Shown: positions 8,200-17,904, counted from the stretch's first letter. The stretch is 64,000 nt of DNA from Andalucia godoyi (GCA_009859145.1 VRVR01000021.1:195507-259506), one strand, 5' to 3'. Translations and numbers: made by a program. Notes: generated by a model not told the origin, from the letters alone.

Positions 8200-11100
8200 T
8201 CAGGAAGACTTCAAGCCGTGCGCAATGATGACGGATACATCATCAAATCGGCGAGAGGTCTTGTTAAAGTTCCGTTCGCAGAGAAAATGTGCAAAAGTTT
8301 CGAGCAGACCGACGCGTTCTTCCGGGGTCCTCTTTGCAAGCTGGAACAGTCCATGGTCCTTTGATTTGTTGAGAACGTACATGTTCTCTTGATCAACACT
8401 GTGCTTGGAGGTTTTTTCGATGGATGGGAGATATGCCCATAATCCGTCTGAAGCAATGACCATCAGAAACTCACGAATTTCCCGGCCCCGTCGCAGAGAT
8501 CGAAGCTCGTTCTTCGGCAACTTTGCAAGCATCTCGAGCAACACACGATCCTCTTCTTTGATTTCTGTTTGTGCAGACTGAGTGGGTGCTTCATCCACCA
8601 CTTCAACGGCGTCACTCTCTGGTGGGCCAGACTCCCTGCACAGAGCTTCCTCGGATGCATCGGCAGCTTCAACCGCACTCGAGGCAGAAACGGTCGAGGA
8701 AGCAGAAGAGGACGGGGAGAAGGAAGGTGAGTCATGCCGGATGTCCGTGTGGAGCAAGTCCAAGTCTCCAGAACCGTCTGTTTTGGAGGGGGTCTCGGCA
8801 TCCTCAGCAGCGCACGATATGCCCTCCGTCCCAACGGATAGTGACGGTGGAGTCTGAAGTTTGGAAAAGAGCATTTCTGCAGCAGCGGAATCTGCAGTGT
8901 ACGACTTGTCACCGAATACCCGGGCTTCTCCGCAACGAAGGACGCCCACTACACCAATATCCGGCTCAGCCAGCATCATCCTTCTGTTCGGAAGGAGCTT
9001 AAACAGGAAATCACCGAATGAGCGAGCAACGGAAAGACGTTTGGTAGGATCCAAGTGCAGACTCTCTGCAGCCTGACGATACTCGCTGTCGGAGCTCTTG
9101 ACCGAAATCCCGCAGTCCCGGAACGCAAAACGCTCATGCGTCTCCAGCGTCGCGCGTTCCGCAAAAGGAACGTCCAAGATGCGGTCATTATGCGCAAGCA
9201 AGACGTCCTCGTACTCCTTGGGCTTCAGTGACTTTTTTGTGCCCGTAGAATGCGTCACAAACTGTCCATTCGCCCAGAAAGCATTTTCGAAACAGTCTGC
9301 CCGACCCCAGTAGTGATCATGAGTTGCATGGACCACCTCGGCGTCCGTCAGGACCACCAAACGAGAATCGCCAACATGCAGTGTTAGAATAAGCGAACCG
9401 ACGACGAGGGCCATGCAAAACGTCGAACCGTCGTCCTGCAAGTGAGGCTTTCCTTGACGCATGAACAACTTCCGCGAGCCAAACGACATGTGGGTCAGCA
9501 TGCCGCTTCCACCTGGATTTCCATTGAGACTCACGACGGACGCTTCTTCCGACACGCCCAGATCCGAAGACACTGGAGTGCTAGATGCGTTGCCATTTCC
9601 GCCGTTCCCGCAACGAAGACTCTCGCAGATTCTTCTGGTTTCGGAAATATAGTCGTTGTCAACCGTCTCAAGCGCGGCACATATCCTGCTTTTGACAGCC
9701 TCTGTTGCTTTTTCGCAGGCTTGGGCGAGTTCTTCGGTGGCCAACCCTTCCTTTGAAGATCCACAGTCCATTAAAAGATAATCGCACGGATGCTGCAGCA
9801 CATCTTGCTGAATAATGCCGGGGATGCGTCGCATTATGAAGTCTGCGCACGTTGAACCACCATGGCCATCGGCGACCGCAAGAATCGTTCCTACAGCCCC
9901 AGGTCCCTCTGAACTGTCCCATAAAATCTTTGCTACTGCCATCCTGTCTTCCATTGACTGCTTTTTCCGAGTGTCGCTGATCTGCCGAGTTCCGTCCACG
10001 TCATACCCAACCTTGTTCTTTGATGCTGCTGAAATGCGCAGAGATTCATGACGCTTCACAAGCTGTCGAAGTGCAGAAAAGTCCGACAGATCGGATATGT
10101 TCTCAGCACTCGATACGTCCTCACTGCTGCCAAATCCAGAGGCCACCTCAGCCCATTCCAATGCCGACACCGCAATCGATCTCTCCGCATCCAAAAATCC
10201 AAACTCACTAGGAAGCTCGCCGTCCAGAATAGCAGTCAGTCGTCCGAACTTTTCAAGAGAGATTGCGACAGCATCAGCACCACCGACACCATCATTATTA
10301 TCACCATCATCATTGGCCTCATCTTCATCAAACTTAGCAGTGTCTATTGTTCGTTTCCGGGAGGCCTTCTTGGCGTTCCTCAAAGCAGCTTTTCTTTTAG
10401 GAACCGATTTTTTCGATTTGCTAGCCGCTTTGGAAGCAGCTGGCAAGCTCAATGAAAATTCCAAATTCCAGTCCGCGTGCCACGCATTGCCGATCTCATT
10501 TCGTCTCCTCTTGCTCTTGCGACTGACCTCTGACCGATTCCATACATTTGTCAGCAGATACGTCATGTAAACAGGACTTTGTGCCACAATCGCCGCTACA
10601 TCTCTGGCCTTCATTGCTGATTTTGCGATTCGTTTCTTGCAACCGGAAACAATGGAAACGCTTCTTGCAGCTCCAGATCCAACCGCCGAAAACAGATCTC
10701 GGAGAGAAACATACTCCAGAGACTCTTCATCTTGATCTCTTTCACTTGCTCCTTTCTCTTGGTTTTGTTGTTGTCGTCGCCGCGGAAGGACATGTGCAAG
10801 AGCGATGAAAAAAACATTTTCCAAAACCGAAATGTTGGATACTGGAATGTCCCAGGACATCATCCAATCATGAATCGACGCAAACACGGTATTCGAATCC
10901 AGATCCACAACCAATGGTGCGCCGCTCTCAAAGTGATAGAAACACATCGATATCGGTCGGTACGTATGAGCCAGATCAGACGGCAATAGCACAGTCGACA
11001 ACGACTGGTAGTACGCCGCCGCCGAAGAAGAAGAAGATGATGATGAGAGTTTTGAAGCCGGCTTGCGCTTTGGAAGAATTCGCGGAATTCGAGGCCCAAA

Positions 11101-11208
11101 AAGCAGCATTTGGGTAGAAAACAGCTCGTGAAAATGGATCGAGAGGCACTGCAGGATCGGGGGCCGAGCGTACGTGGCTGATTTCGAAGCCCTTTGGTTC
11201 GACTTCAT
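8200..11208 (-). CDS. PP2C-type Ser/Thr phosphatase with long N-terminal region
   Basis: PPM-family metal-dependent phosphatase, 1002 residues, far longer than the ~300-residue catalytic core. The ATG at 11208 is chosen because a TATA box lies 115 bp upstream. Residues 1-390 are a non-catalytic region with a Ser-rich run, a globular part and strongly basic Lys/Arg tracts (about 230-290, a possible nuclear signal) followed by an acidic Asn/Asp run. The phosphatase begins near 395: MEDRM (about 419), ADGHGG (about 442), LHVGDSR, ARSFGD, SDGLW and FDDVSVI supply the metal-binding aspartates. A Ser/Thr/Ala-rich and acidic insertion of roughly 100 residues interrupts the core before SDGLW. The target is unknown. 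A single exon is predicted. Confidence 0.88.
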   Translation of the reverse strand: MKSNQRASKSATYARPPILQCLSIHFHELFSTQMLLFGPRIPRILPKRKPASKLSSSSSSSSAAAYYQSLSTVLLPSDLAHTYRPISMCFYHFESGAPLVVDLDSNTVFASIHDWMMSWDIPVSNISVLENVFFIALAHVLPRRRQQQNQEKGASERDQDEESLEYVSLRDLFSAVGSGAARSVSIVSGCKKRIAKSAMKARDVAAIVAQSPVYMTYLLTNVWNRSEVSRKSKRRRNEIGNAWHADWNLEFSLSLPAASKAASKSKKSVPKRKAALRNAKKASRKRTIDTAKFDEDEANDDGDNNDGVGGADAVAISLEKFGRLTAILDGELPSEFGFLDAERSIAVSALEWAEVASGFGSSEDVSSAENISDLSDFSALRQLVKRHESLRISAASKNKVGYDVDGTRQISDTRKKQSMEDRMAVAKILWDSSEGPGAVGTILAVADGHGGSTCADFIMRRIPGIIQQDVLQHPCDYLLMDCGSSKEGLATEELAQACEKATEAVKSRICAALETVDNDYISETRRICESLRCGNGGNGNASSTPVSSDLGVSEEASVVSLNGNPGGSGMLTHMSFGSRKLFMRQGKPHLQDDGSTFCMALVVGSLILTLHVGDSRLVVLTDAEVVHATHDHYWGRADCFENAFWANGQFVTHSTGTKKSLKPKEYEDVLLAHNDRILDVPFAERATLETHERFAFRDCGISVKSSDSEYRQAAESLHLDPTKRLSVARSFGDFLFKLLPNRRMMLAEPDIGVVGVLRCGEARVFGDKSYTADSAAAEMLFSKLQTPPSLSVGTEGISCAAEDAETPSKTDGSGDLDLLHTDIRHDSPSFSPSSSASSTVSASSAVEAADASEEALCRESGPPESDAVEVVDEAPTQSAQTEIKEEDRVLLEMLAKLPKNELRSLRRGREIREFLMVIASDGLWAYLPSIEKTSKHSVDQENMYVLNKSKDHGLFQLAKRTPEERVGLLETFAHFLCERNFNKTSRRFDDVSVIIAHGLKSS

Positions 11209-11320
11209 TCTTTCTTCTGTGGAGCGTTGTGCGGAGGGTGAGGCAGACGACACCAATGAGCTTAAAGCCTTGTAAAGAAGACGAAAACCAAAAAGCAAAA
11301 AGACAAAACACGAATGAATT

Positions 11321-11332
11321 TCATTATATAAG
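11321..11332 (-). promoter_or_regulatory. TATA box of the PP2C gene
   Basis: The minus strand reads cttatataatga about 115 bp upstream of the chosen PP2C start codon. This places the transcript start near 11295 and rules out the longer in-frame extension toward 11403. Confidence 0.4.
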
Positions 11333-11403
11333 CATTTTTGGGTTTTCGTGCAAAAAAGAAATCGTCCAACTACAGCCGTTGATACTTGCAGTTTCCAAGT
11401 CAT

Positions 11404-12138
11404 CCTACGACAGAACGATGATTATGGTTTTGCCCCTGGACAATTGAGTCGTAGGATCGATAGTCATGCAGCATTGCAATAGTATTGATGCAGTGTATCA
11501 CGGGCAGATAAAAGAGTTCATATATATATATATATATAATGTATGTGTGTGTGTGTGAATAAATGAGAGTGAGGATTTACACAGCTTTTCCTGGATGAAA
11601 CTTGGAGAGAAATGCAAGCGTCAAGAGATGGGAAAAATCTGAGAAGAAAACATCATGGTCTAGCTCCCCGTCTGGATTCTTATAGACATTAAAAGTACAA
11701 AAGACCCTTAAAGAGAGCGTCCTTATCAAGAAAAGGAAAAGGAGAAAAAGAAAACAAAAGAAATACTAACAGAAGAAGTAAGCGAAAAGCGAAAAAATGA
11801 GGGAAATAAGCGAAATGGAGACACTTTGGAAGATTGCACGTTTGTCCTTGCAACTTTAAGTAATTCACCCCCCCGTTTTTTTATTTAATATTTTTTTACA
11901 GGCGGGAAAGCAGTCGGACAAGGCAGCGAGTGCCAGACGTGCGAAGGAACATAGCAAACGAGGAAGAGGAAGGGCCGAAGAGGGAGATTAGGCAATTTAC
12001 AAGGTGAAAGGGTTGTTGTTGTTGTTGTTGTTGTTGTGAGAAAGAAGACGCAGGAGAAGAAGAAGGAGGAATGCAAGAGTAGGAAATTTTAGACTGTGCA
12101 GCTGGGTGATGATGGATTCTGGGATGGCTTGGAAGGAC
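11404..12138. other. Intergenic with microsatellites and a hairpin
   Basis: This is the space between the PP2C promoter and the 3' end of TAF10. A 10-bp perfect inverted repeat (atcctacgac at 11402, gtcgtaggat at 11448) flanks a 36-nt loop. A (TA)n run followed by (GT)n lies at about 11519-11558, and a (TTG)n run at about 12014-12037. No gene is supported. Confidence 0.45.
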
Positions 12139-12501
12139 CTATTTCGGAGGGGCCGCTCCAGAGACGGCTCGATCTGCGAGATAATCCGGCTGTGCAAGAT
12201 GAATTCCACGTTCTGCAAGTGGAATGGAGAGATCGCCCGGCGTCAGGACAACCGCCGCTTCCTTTTTCGACGTTCTCTTGTCTCGGTTCCGCGCATTCTG
12301 GATCGCCTCGTTGGAGATTTCAGAAATGTACTTTCGCGCCGCGAGTGCAATCAGCTTACGCACTACAGGATCCTCCGTCTCAAATCCAGCTTCCGCAAGC
12401 AAGTCGCACAGTACACCATCCGGAAGCTCGGGCTGGTACTCTTGAAGCTCCTTCAAAAGTTCCACAAGCGCACTCTTTTCCTTTTCCGCAGCTGCTGCCA
12501 T
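12139..12501 (-). CDS. TAF10: TFIID/SAGA subunit TAF10
   Basis: 120 residues. Histone-fold TBP-associated factor shared by TFIID and SAGA, acting in the nucleus in RNA polymerase II initiation. The sequence follows the TAF10 pattern closely: LVELLKELQEYQPELPDGVL, then LAEAGFETEDPVVRKLIALAARKYISEI, then, after a basic linker (RNRDKRTSKK), LTPGDLSIPLAERGIHLAQPDY. The family's long variable N-terminus is absent, leaving essentially the histone fold. It is a single exon. A CA/GT-rich leader lies just upstream of the ATG, in the promoter space shared with the divergent gene at 12819. Confidence 0.93.
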   Translation of the reverse strand: MAAAAEKEKSALVELLKELQEYQPELPDGVLCDLLAEAGFETEDPVVRKLIALAARKYISEISNEAIQNARNRDKRTSKKEAAVVLTPGDLSIPLAERGIHLAQPDYLADRAVSGAAPPK

Positions 12502-12818
12502 CCCCTGTGTTTGTGTTTGTGTGTGTGCGTGTGTGGGCGGAGAGTCCTTGTTAGTAGCCGGGCGGAAATGCAGTGCAATTGGAAAGCATCAGCAAACATT
12601 TGCATATACTGCATTTGACAAGAGCAAAACATACTTGTTTACTATCGGGCGTTTTGTTTGCTACAACAGTTGGTGGGAGCTGGTGTTTTCAGAAACGTCA
12701 GAATTCCAACGAGAATGCGTCGTTTGCGTTTCGCTGTCGAAACAGGAATGCATACATAAAGAAAGGAGAGAGAACAGTGATAGTGATAAGAAAGAGTTCT
12801 GAGAAGAGAGGGTGGGGA

Positions 12819-14504
12819 ATGTCGAGTATCAAGAGGTTTCATGAGAGGATTCAGGAGGAGAGCGATTGTCATGCGCTGCACGGCGATCGGGCAGATATAC
12901 GGTCTTTTCTGGTTCAGAGTGAGGAAGCCTTGAGCGTTGTGTCGCCGTCTGCGGAGCCCGAACAGGAAGAAGAAGAAGAAGTTGACGTGTGCCGACTGCG
13001 AATGATGTGCTGTGCTTGGGTGAGGCTGACGGAATCCTCGGGGCAGCTGCATGCATCAGTAGAAGACTGTTCCAGCGCACTGCAGAGATGGGAGGCACAG
13101 CTATTTTCGGTGCATCTGGCTCGGAACGGCGGACATCGATGGATCTGTCTTCAAGCAAAACACAGCTCGCCGGCTTATGTAGCAGCCGGGCCATCAGAAA
13201 GAAAGAGGAGACGTCTTCCACACATGACGGACTTTGCACTCTTGCTGAAGAATGTACTGGCTTGCGTGCTCGTTCCTCCGTTCCCGTATATTGCACCGGT
13301 TTCAAAAAAGGACCAAGCAGACGTTTTTGCTGTGCTCACCCAAGGACCGTGTGCGACTGAAGTTGTGATTCCGGCACACTGGGCAGCGAACCATCGGCAT
13401 TCAGTCACTCGACTTCGAAGTCAAATACCAAGTAAGCCAGCTCTGGATTCCGACGCCGACTTCACCGCAAACCGCACCGACAGTTCCACAAAACGAGACG
13501 AGTCTTCAGCAGAAGTTTCTGTTCGACAATCACAGTCCGTGCAGCAGCATCGACTGGTCGAGAATCTTGTGTCCTGCATCTCGAGCGCTTCCAAAGAACA
13601 AAAGACCAAGCTACGAGAAGCGCTGCTTGACGGCGGCGATATACCGAGCGAGAAATTAGTCTCAGCAGGCGGACAATCCGTGCTGCAGCAGCAGCAGCAG
13701 CAGCAGCAGGACAATGCGGAAACGTCTGTTGCAGCGTCTTCCAACAGCCGAGAAGGCCCTGTCGCGAAGACCATGATTGCTGCTATGGAGAATCCGAGCA
13801 GCGGAAATATGTGTCCGTGCTTCCGAGTATGGCTGTCCTCCATTGATGCTGCGCATCTTCCACCTGTCCTGGCGGTTGTTGAAGACCCTTGTGCAAAGGA
13901 GTATGGATGGGTGGTTCGAAAGAACCTGCTTCCTCTCTCACTGCATCCACTCTCCTATCCGCACATTGTTGCCCGACTGTGCGAAGCATTCAGTTCTTCT
14001 TTTTTACCGTTTTCCAGCGAATGCAGTTCCACTCAACCGCACACCCAGCAGCAGAAGCAGCAGCAACAACAACAGCAGCACCCACGCAGAGTCGAAGAAC
14101 CACTTTGCGAGTTTGAGCAAGAAATCATGAAAGACTTGGAAGAGAGCTTTATGCAATCGACATGGACGGCACCGTCCGTTGCAAATGCATACGGAAAGTT
14201 GGTTATGAAGCGTGTCGAAGAAATACGCAAATCCGATCTGCTTGCACTGTCGATCTCCATGGACCCTACCGTGCTGAACGGAGCAGGCATGCTGAAGCCG
14301 TCCAGGGCTCTCCAGATCCGAGATGCATGGGAATGGGTCAATCACAAAGCACAGCTGGATCAGGCTTTCAGACCTTTACGGAACGCAATGTTGGAAGCAG
14401 AAAGACGTCCCGAAGAAACCGACGCAGCCAGCACGCATCAGTCAACACACCAGAAGAACCTTACTGTGCAGACTGCCTCTCGCCAAAACACGAATCATTA
14501 TTGA
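12819..14504 (+). CDS. PolyQ-containing orphan protein
   Basis: 561 residues from the ATG at 12819; the frame is open further upstream but that part looks like leader. Not recognised. It contains two glutamine runs (about 283-291 and 409-420, encoded by CAG/CAA repeats), an acidic Glu run near 49-55, and a putative globular segment around residues 95-200 with the basic patch ERKRRR. A predicted helical region (about 430-530) precedes a polar tail. There are no TM segments. The length, frame integrity and composition support a real gene; nuclear function is only a guess from the charge runs and polyQ. Repeat A copy 1 lies 115 bp past the stop. Confidence 0.65.
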   Translation: MSSIKRFHERIQEESDCHALHGDRADIRSFLVQSEEALSVVSPSAEPEQEEEEEVDVCRLRMMCCAWVRLTESSGQLHASVEDCSSALQRWEAQLFSVHLARNGGHRWICLQAKHSSPAYVAAGPSERKRRRLPHMTDFALLLKNVLACVLVPPFPYIAPVSKKDQADVFAVLTQGPCATEVVIPAHWAANHRHSVTRLRSQIPSKPALDSDADFTANRTDSSTKRDESSAEVSVRQSQSVQQHRLVENLVSCISSASKEQKTKLREALLDGGDIPSEKLVSAGGQSVLQQQQQQQQDNAETSVAASSNSREGPVAKTMIAAMENPSSGNMCPCFRVWLSSIDAAHLPPVLAVVEDPCAKEYGWVVRKNLLPLSLHPLSYPHIVARLCEAFSSSFLPFSSECSSTQPHTQQQKQQQQQQQHPRRVEEPLCEFEQEIMKDLEESFMQSTWTAPSVANAYGKLVMKRVEEIRKSDLLALSISMDPTVLNGAGMLKPSRALQIRDAWEWVNHKAQLDQAFRPLRNAMLEAERRPEETDAASTHQSTHQKNLTVQTASRQNTNHY

Positions 14505-14618
14505 TCATCATCGGCTATGCTGTCACCGAAGACAGATCCAAAGCCGCATGTGTTTTGTTTTTTTGTTTTTTGGGGGCGAGTACCAACTCTTCAATGCAGA
14601 TTGCTTTGCATCAAAGGG

Positions 14619-14779
14619 GTCGTCGCAACCACGATTTTCTTGGTTCTCGGCATCGTCCGGCATGGCCGGTGCGAGTTTGTCGGGAAGATCCCTCTATGGA
14701 GCCATGAGATGCTTTGTCTTTGTCTTTGATGAGGTGGTGCTGCTTGAGGGTTCGATTATAGAAAACCAACATGTTGTTT
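14619..14779 (+). repeat. Dispersed repeat A, copy 1
   Basis: About 160 bp matching 63561-63725 (same orientation) and 30037-30178 (opposite orientation). Blocks shared by all three include ttcttggttctcg, gcatggccggt, ggagccatgagatg, and the end block gcttga(a/g)ggtt followed by gattat. On the complementary strand all three copies keep an open frame with a SHGS(K/I)E motif. The remaining 280 bp up to ERCC8 hold no other feature apart from the candidate leader intron described there. Confidence 0.85.
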
Positions 14780-15060
14780 GTCTGATTGATGCACAAAACG
14801 GTCAAACCGTCGACGATCCGCCATCAGAGCTGTTGTAATAAATTAAGAAGAAGGCTCGAGACTTGAGACTTGAGGCACCTTTTCAAGTGCTCTGCCTGAA
14901 AAAAACTGTTGTAGCAAAAAAAAGGCATTCAAGAACAAGAGGGATTTTCTTCCTATTCCGCAGAACAATGCAGTACAGAATTGCGTACTGCTGATTTGGT
15001 GAGTTACGGTGCTACTATGAGAATGCGCCCCTTCTTTGCGGTTCGGCGGGTATTGCAGAA

Positions 15061-16419
15061 ATGGGCATGTTCGAGGATGTGCGAGGTATTGCACTCGGTG
15101 CGTCGAACGCAAACGACATGTTTGAGCGCTACCGAGTTCTCTCTGCATCGACGTTCCAGCCAGATCCTCTACGGTCGGTCGAAACGCAGCACACTCGGTG
15201 TGTGTCGTGGATGGACCTCGACCGCGTGGAACAGCGGTACATGCTCGTGAGCAGTCTCGATAGGCACGTTCAGATATACGACACGTACTTTACAACCGAA
15301 GATCTGCAGAATAATCTGGTGTTTGCTTCTTCTGAGCAGCGAAAATCACATGTTCCGATTGCAGTTGCTTTTCCAAACAGCTTTTCATCCGGCATCTCGA
15401 GTTGTGCATGGCTCCCGTTTGACACTGGCATATTTTTGACTTCCTTGTTTGACGGAAACGTGTTAGTGTTCGATACAAATCGCTTGGAGTGCGTGATGAA
15501 GTTCAGTCTGAACAACAACAGCAGCAACAGCAAAAACAGCGGCGCGTCATCGTCGAAACGGACGCATGCGTATCACGTCTCTTTGAGCCACCACTCCGCT
15601 GCGAGACCGTTAGCGGCAATTTCTGTTGCAGGAACGGAGCCGTCTGTGCGAATCTGCGATTTGAATTCTGGCGCAGTGACTCATACTTTAACGGGGCATA
15701 CGGATGATGTATACATCACACAGTGGCATCCTGGCCGGGAATACGTGCTCGTTTCCTCGGGTCAAGACGGGACGGTTCGGTGGTGGGACATTCGAAGAGC
15801 AGGGTACATCCATGCGTTTGATGCAGAAGACACCGTGGCCACAGGTGAACTTGTGTCGTCTGCTGCGCCGCCGACAAAGCGCCCCCGGCTGATCAACTAC
15901 CGAGCCCCAAGGGCCCATGAAGGTCGTGTGAATGCGTTGAAGTTCACACCCGACGGACGATATCTCCTGACGTCCGGGTCCGACAAGCATGTGCGGCTAT
16001 GGTCCACTTCAAACTTTAAAAACCAGCTCGTTTCCTATCCTGGAATTCAGAACGACACAAAGCAGGTCGTCGAAATCGCGATGAATCCAGAAGGAACCGT
16101 CTTCTTCCATCCCAACTCCGATAGGAGAAAGAGAATTGTTGCATACGGGGTGCGCTCGGGTACACGAGTGTACACACAGGGACTCGTGGGGCACTATGGG
16201 ACACCAACGTGCTGCGTGTACCATCCATTGTTCGACTCGCTATGGTCTGCATCGACGTCCGATGAGATCTTGGTGTGGAACTCTCCGTTTTTCAAGACCG
16301 GGTCCGTCTGTGATGCGCCCGTGCCGCCTGCTCCATCTGCTTCTTCTTCTTTTGTGGGCCCTTCAGTTGTTCCAGCGGTTGCTGCAGAGCAAGATGCATG
16401 GTCCGATGACGAGACGTGA
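15061..16419 (+). CDS. ERCC8: ERCC8/CSA WD40 protein of transcription-coupled repair
   Basis: 452 residues. Substrate-recognition WD40 subunit of the CUL4-DDB1 ubiquitin ligase that acts at stalled RNA polymerase II. The match to CSA runs end to end: an N-terminal helical segment, RYMLVSSLDRHVQIYD, WLPFDTGIFLTSLFDGNVLVFDT, AVTHTLTGHTDDVYITQWHP, DGTVRWWDIRRAG, HEGRVNALKFTPDGRYLLTSGSD and the acidic tail EQDAWSDDET, which resembles the human EDAWSSSDEE end. A Ser/Asn-rich insertion (about 150-168) is lineage-specific. A candidate 60-nt 5' UTR intron (GTGAGT at 14999 to GCAG at 15058) ends two bases before the start codon. Confidence 0.92.
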   Translation: MGMFEDVRGIALGASNANDMFERYRVLSASTFQPDPLRSVETQHTRCVSWMDLDRVEQRYMLVSSLDRHVQIYDTYFTTEDLQNNLVFASSEQRKSHVPIAVAFPNSFSSGISSCAWLPFDTGIFLTSLFDGNVLVFDTNRLECVMKFSLNNNSSNSKNSGASSSKRTHAYHVSLSHHSAARPLAAISVAGTEPSVRICDLNSGAVTHTLTGHTDDVYITQWHPGREYVLVSSGQDGTVRWWDIRRAGYIHAFDAEDTVATGELVSSAAPPTKRPRLINYRAPRAHEGRVNALKFTPDGRYLLTSGSDKHVRLWSTSNFKNQLVSYPGIQNDTKQVVEIAMNPEGTVFFHPNSDRRKRIVAYGVRSGTRVYTQGLVGHYGTPTCCVYHPLFDSLWSASTSDEILVWNSPFFKTGSVCDAPVPPAPSASSSFVGPSVVPAVAAEQDAWSDDET

Positions 16420-16599
16420 AGCGGTGATATCGTGCACTGAACCCTCCCCCCCCAAAAAAAAAAGACAGTCTCCTTTCCGTGCGTACTGTTATCATTGCTG
16501 GATCTGATTTCCACACCACTCCCCCCAGAGACCAACGATGCTGGCACTCTGCGTGAGCGTCGGGTCCTGCGTCCCGTGCATGGGGAAAATGGTGGCTCG

Positions 16600-17904
16600 T
16601 TAATTTTGGAGATTTCCCGCATTCGCATCTCTTCGGATTCGCTTTGCACGTTGCAACGCCAGCTTGAGGCCGGCTTCATGATTTTTCATATAGTCAACAA
16701 TACCTCCAAACGTGATTCTGGTGTGCGGATGGTCGATTTCGCAGCATTGTTGAATAAGATTCCAAAGATCCGGATGCAAGATGTTTTCGTTCTCATGCAA
16801 CCGCATTGGAAGAAAGTCATTTTTGAGAACAGGGTCTTTGAGCATTCTCAACACGTTCGCTGGATTGACGCAATGATTGCGCTCATTGCAGTTTGTGGAG
16901 AATTTCGTAAAGCAGTTTCGGATTTGGGCGAGCATGGAGCCAAATGCAAACACATCCGCCGCATACAGATTGACATACTGTAATTCGTCTCCGAGGTAGA
17001 CCACGAGCGGATCAAGTGCACGAAGGTGTCCTGCGACTGGAATTCCGAGGCATTTTTCACCTTCCCACAAACTCTTCTCTTGCGGCAGCTTGTACTGGTT
17101 TCTACAGATGATCCAGTCTGCGCACTGCGCATTTTTGTCAAGAAAGTCTCGCACATGCACAGCATGCGAGGTAAACTGTGAATTCCCAAAATCGATGAGC
17201 TTGACGATCATCTCTCGGTTGATCGTGTACTCCACGATGATGTTGCAGAGATCGAGATCACGATGCACAATACCGGCCTTGTGCAGCCTATCCATCTGAA
17301 TTGCAACCTCGAGCAGCACGTCATACATAGCGGTATGCGAAAACATGTTGGATGCACGTCCGTCGACCCTGTTGATGGGATTCAGAACGCAGTCAAGCGA
17401 CAAGCCATCCTTTCGATCCACATCGCATTGCATTGCAACTCCATACGTATTGGAGCTCGAGGTGTCCGACTGTTCAGAAAATACAGCCACAATCTTGTCG
17501 ATCGGTATCTCCGGAATGTATGTTTCGATGTACTTTCGAATAACGACCTCGGTCAGAAATGAACGGAACGACGATTTTGACGCTCGGCTCTTCAGCCGTT
17601 TGGACTCCTTCACAATGTGAAACACATCGTCTGGAGATTTCATCAGCGAGACGCGTCCATAGGAACCAACCCCAAGTTCCTTGACATGCAGAAAATTAGG
17701 TTTAATCGACGACACTACCGGAAGAGAAAGCTGAACCAACGTGCGAATGAACCCATCGGCATCGTCGTCACTCTCGCCCGCCAGAGCATCTTCCTTCAAG
17801 CCCAGATACTCTGGAATGACAGCATTCGAATCAGGAGCCATATGCATACCTGGATAAAGACGCAGCAAGAGTGAAAAACACCGCGTCGCAAAAGCGTCAG
17901 ACAT
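16600..17904 (-). CDS. Divergent protein kinase
   Basis: 434 residues from the ATG at 17904. Catalytic motifs are present: glycine loop GVGSYGRV (about 79-86), ATP-binding Lys in IVKESKR (K99), catalytic loop HRDLDLCN (214-221) and DFG (238-240), followed by ADVFAFGSMLAQI in place of the usual DVWSFG. The HRDLxxxN loop with Asp-Leu rather than Lys-Pro, and the short activation segment, set it apart from typical Ser/Thr kinases; I cannot place it in a group. A 70-residue N-terminal region and a basic C-terminal tail (QRAKRIRRDAN) flank the domain. A TATA-like tract lies at about 17945-17957 on the minus strand, 45 bp upstream. It is convergent with ERCC8, 180 bp apart. Confidence 0.82.
   Translation of the reverse strand: MSDAFATRCFSLLLRLYPGMHMAPDSNAVIPEYLGLKEDALAGESDDDADGFIRTLVQLSLPVVSSIKPNFLHVKELGVGSYGRVSLMKSPDDVFHIVKESKRLKSRASKSSFRSFLTEVVIRKYIETYIPEIPIDKIVAVFSEQSDTSSSNTYGVAMQCDVDRKDGLSLDCVLNPINRVDGRASNMFSHTAMYDVLLEVAIQMDRLHKAGIVHRDLDLCNIIVEYTINREMIVKLIDFGNSQFTSHAVHVRDFLDKNAQCADWIICRNQYKLPQEKSLWEGEKCLGIPVAGHLRALDPLVVYLGDELQYVNLYAADVFAFGSMLAQIRNCFTKFSTNCNERNHCVNPANVLRMLKDPVLKNDFLPMRLHENENILHPDLWNLIQQCCEIDHPHTRITFGGIVDYMKNHEAGLKLALQRAKRIRRDANAGNLQN

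Noticed and set aside
13684-13711. CAG repeat as a non-coding microsatellite
   Set aside because: It is in frame within the 561-residue gene and encodes polyglutamine.
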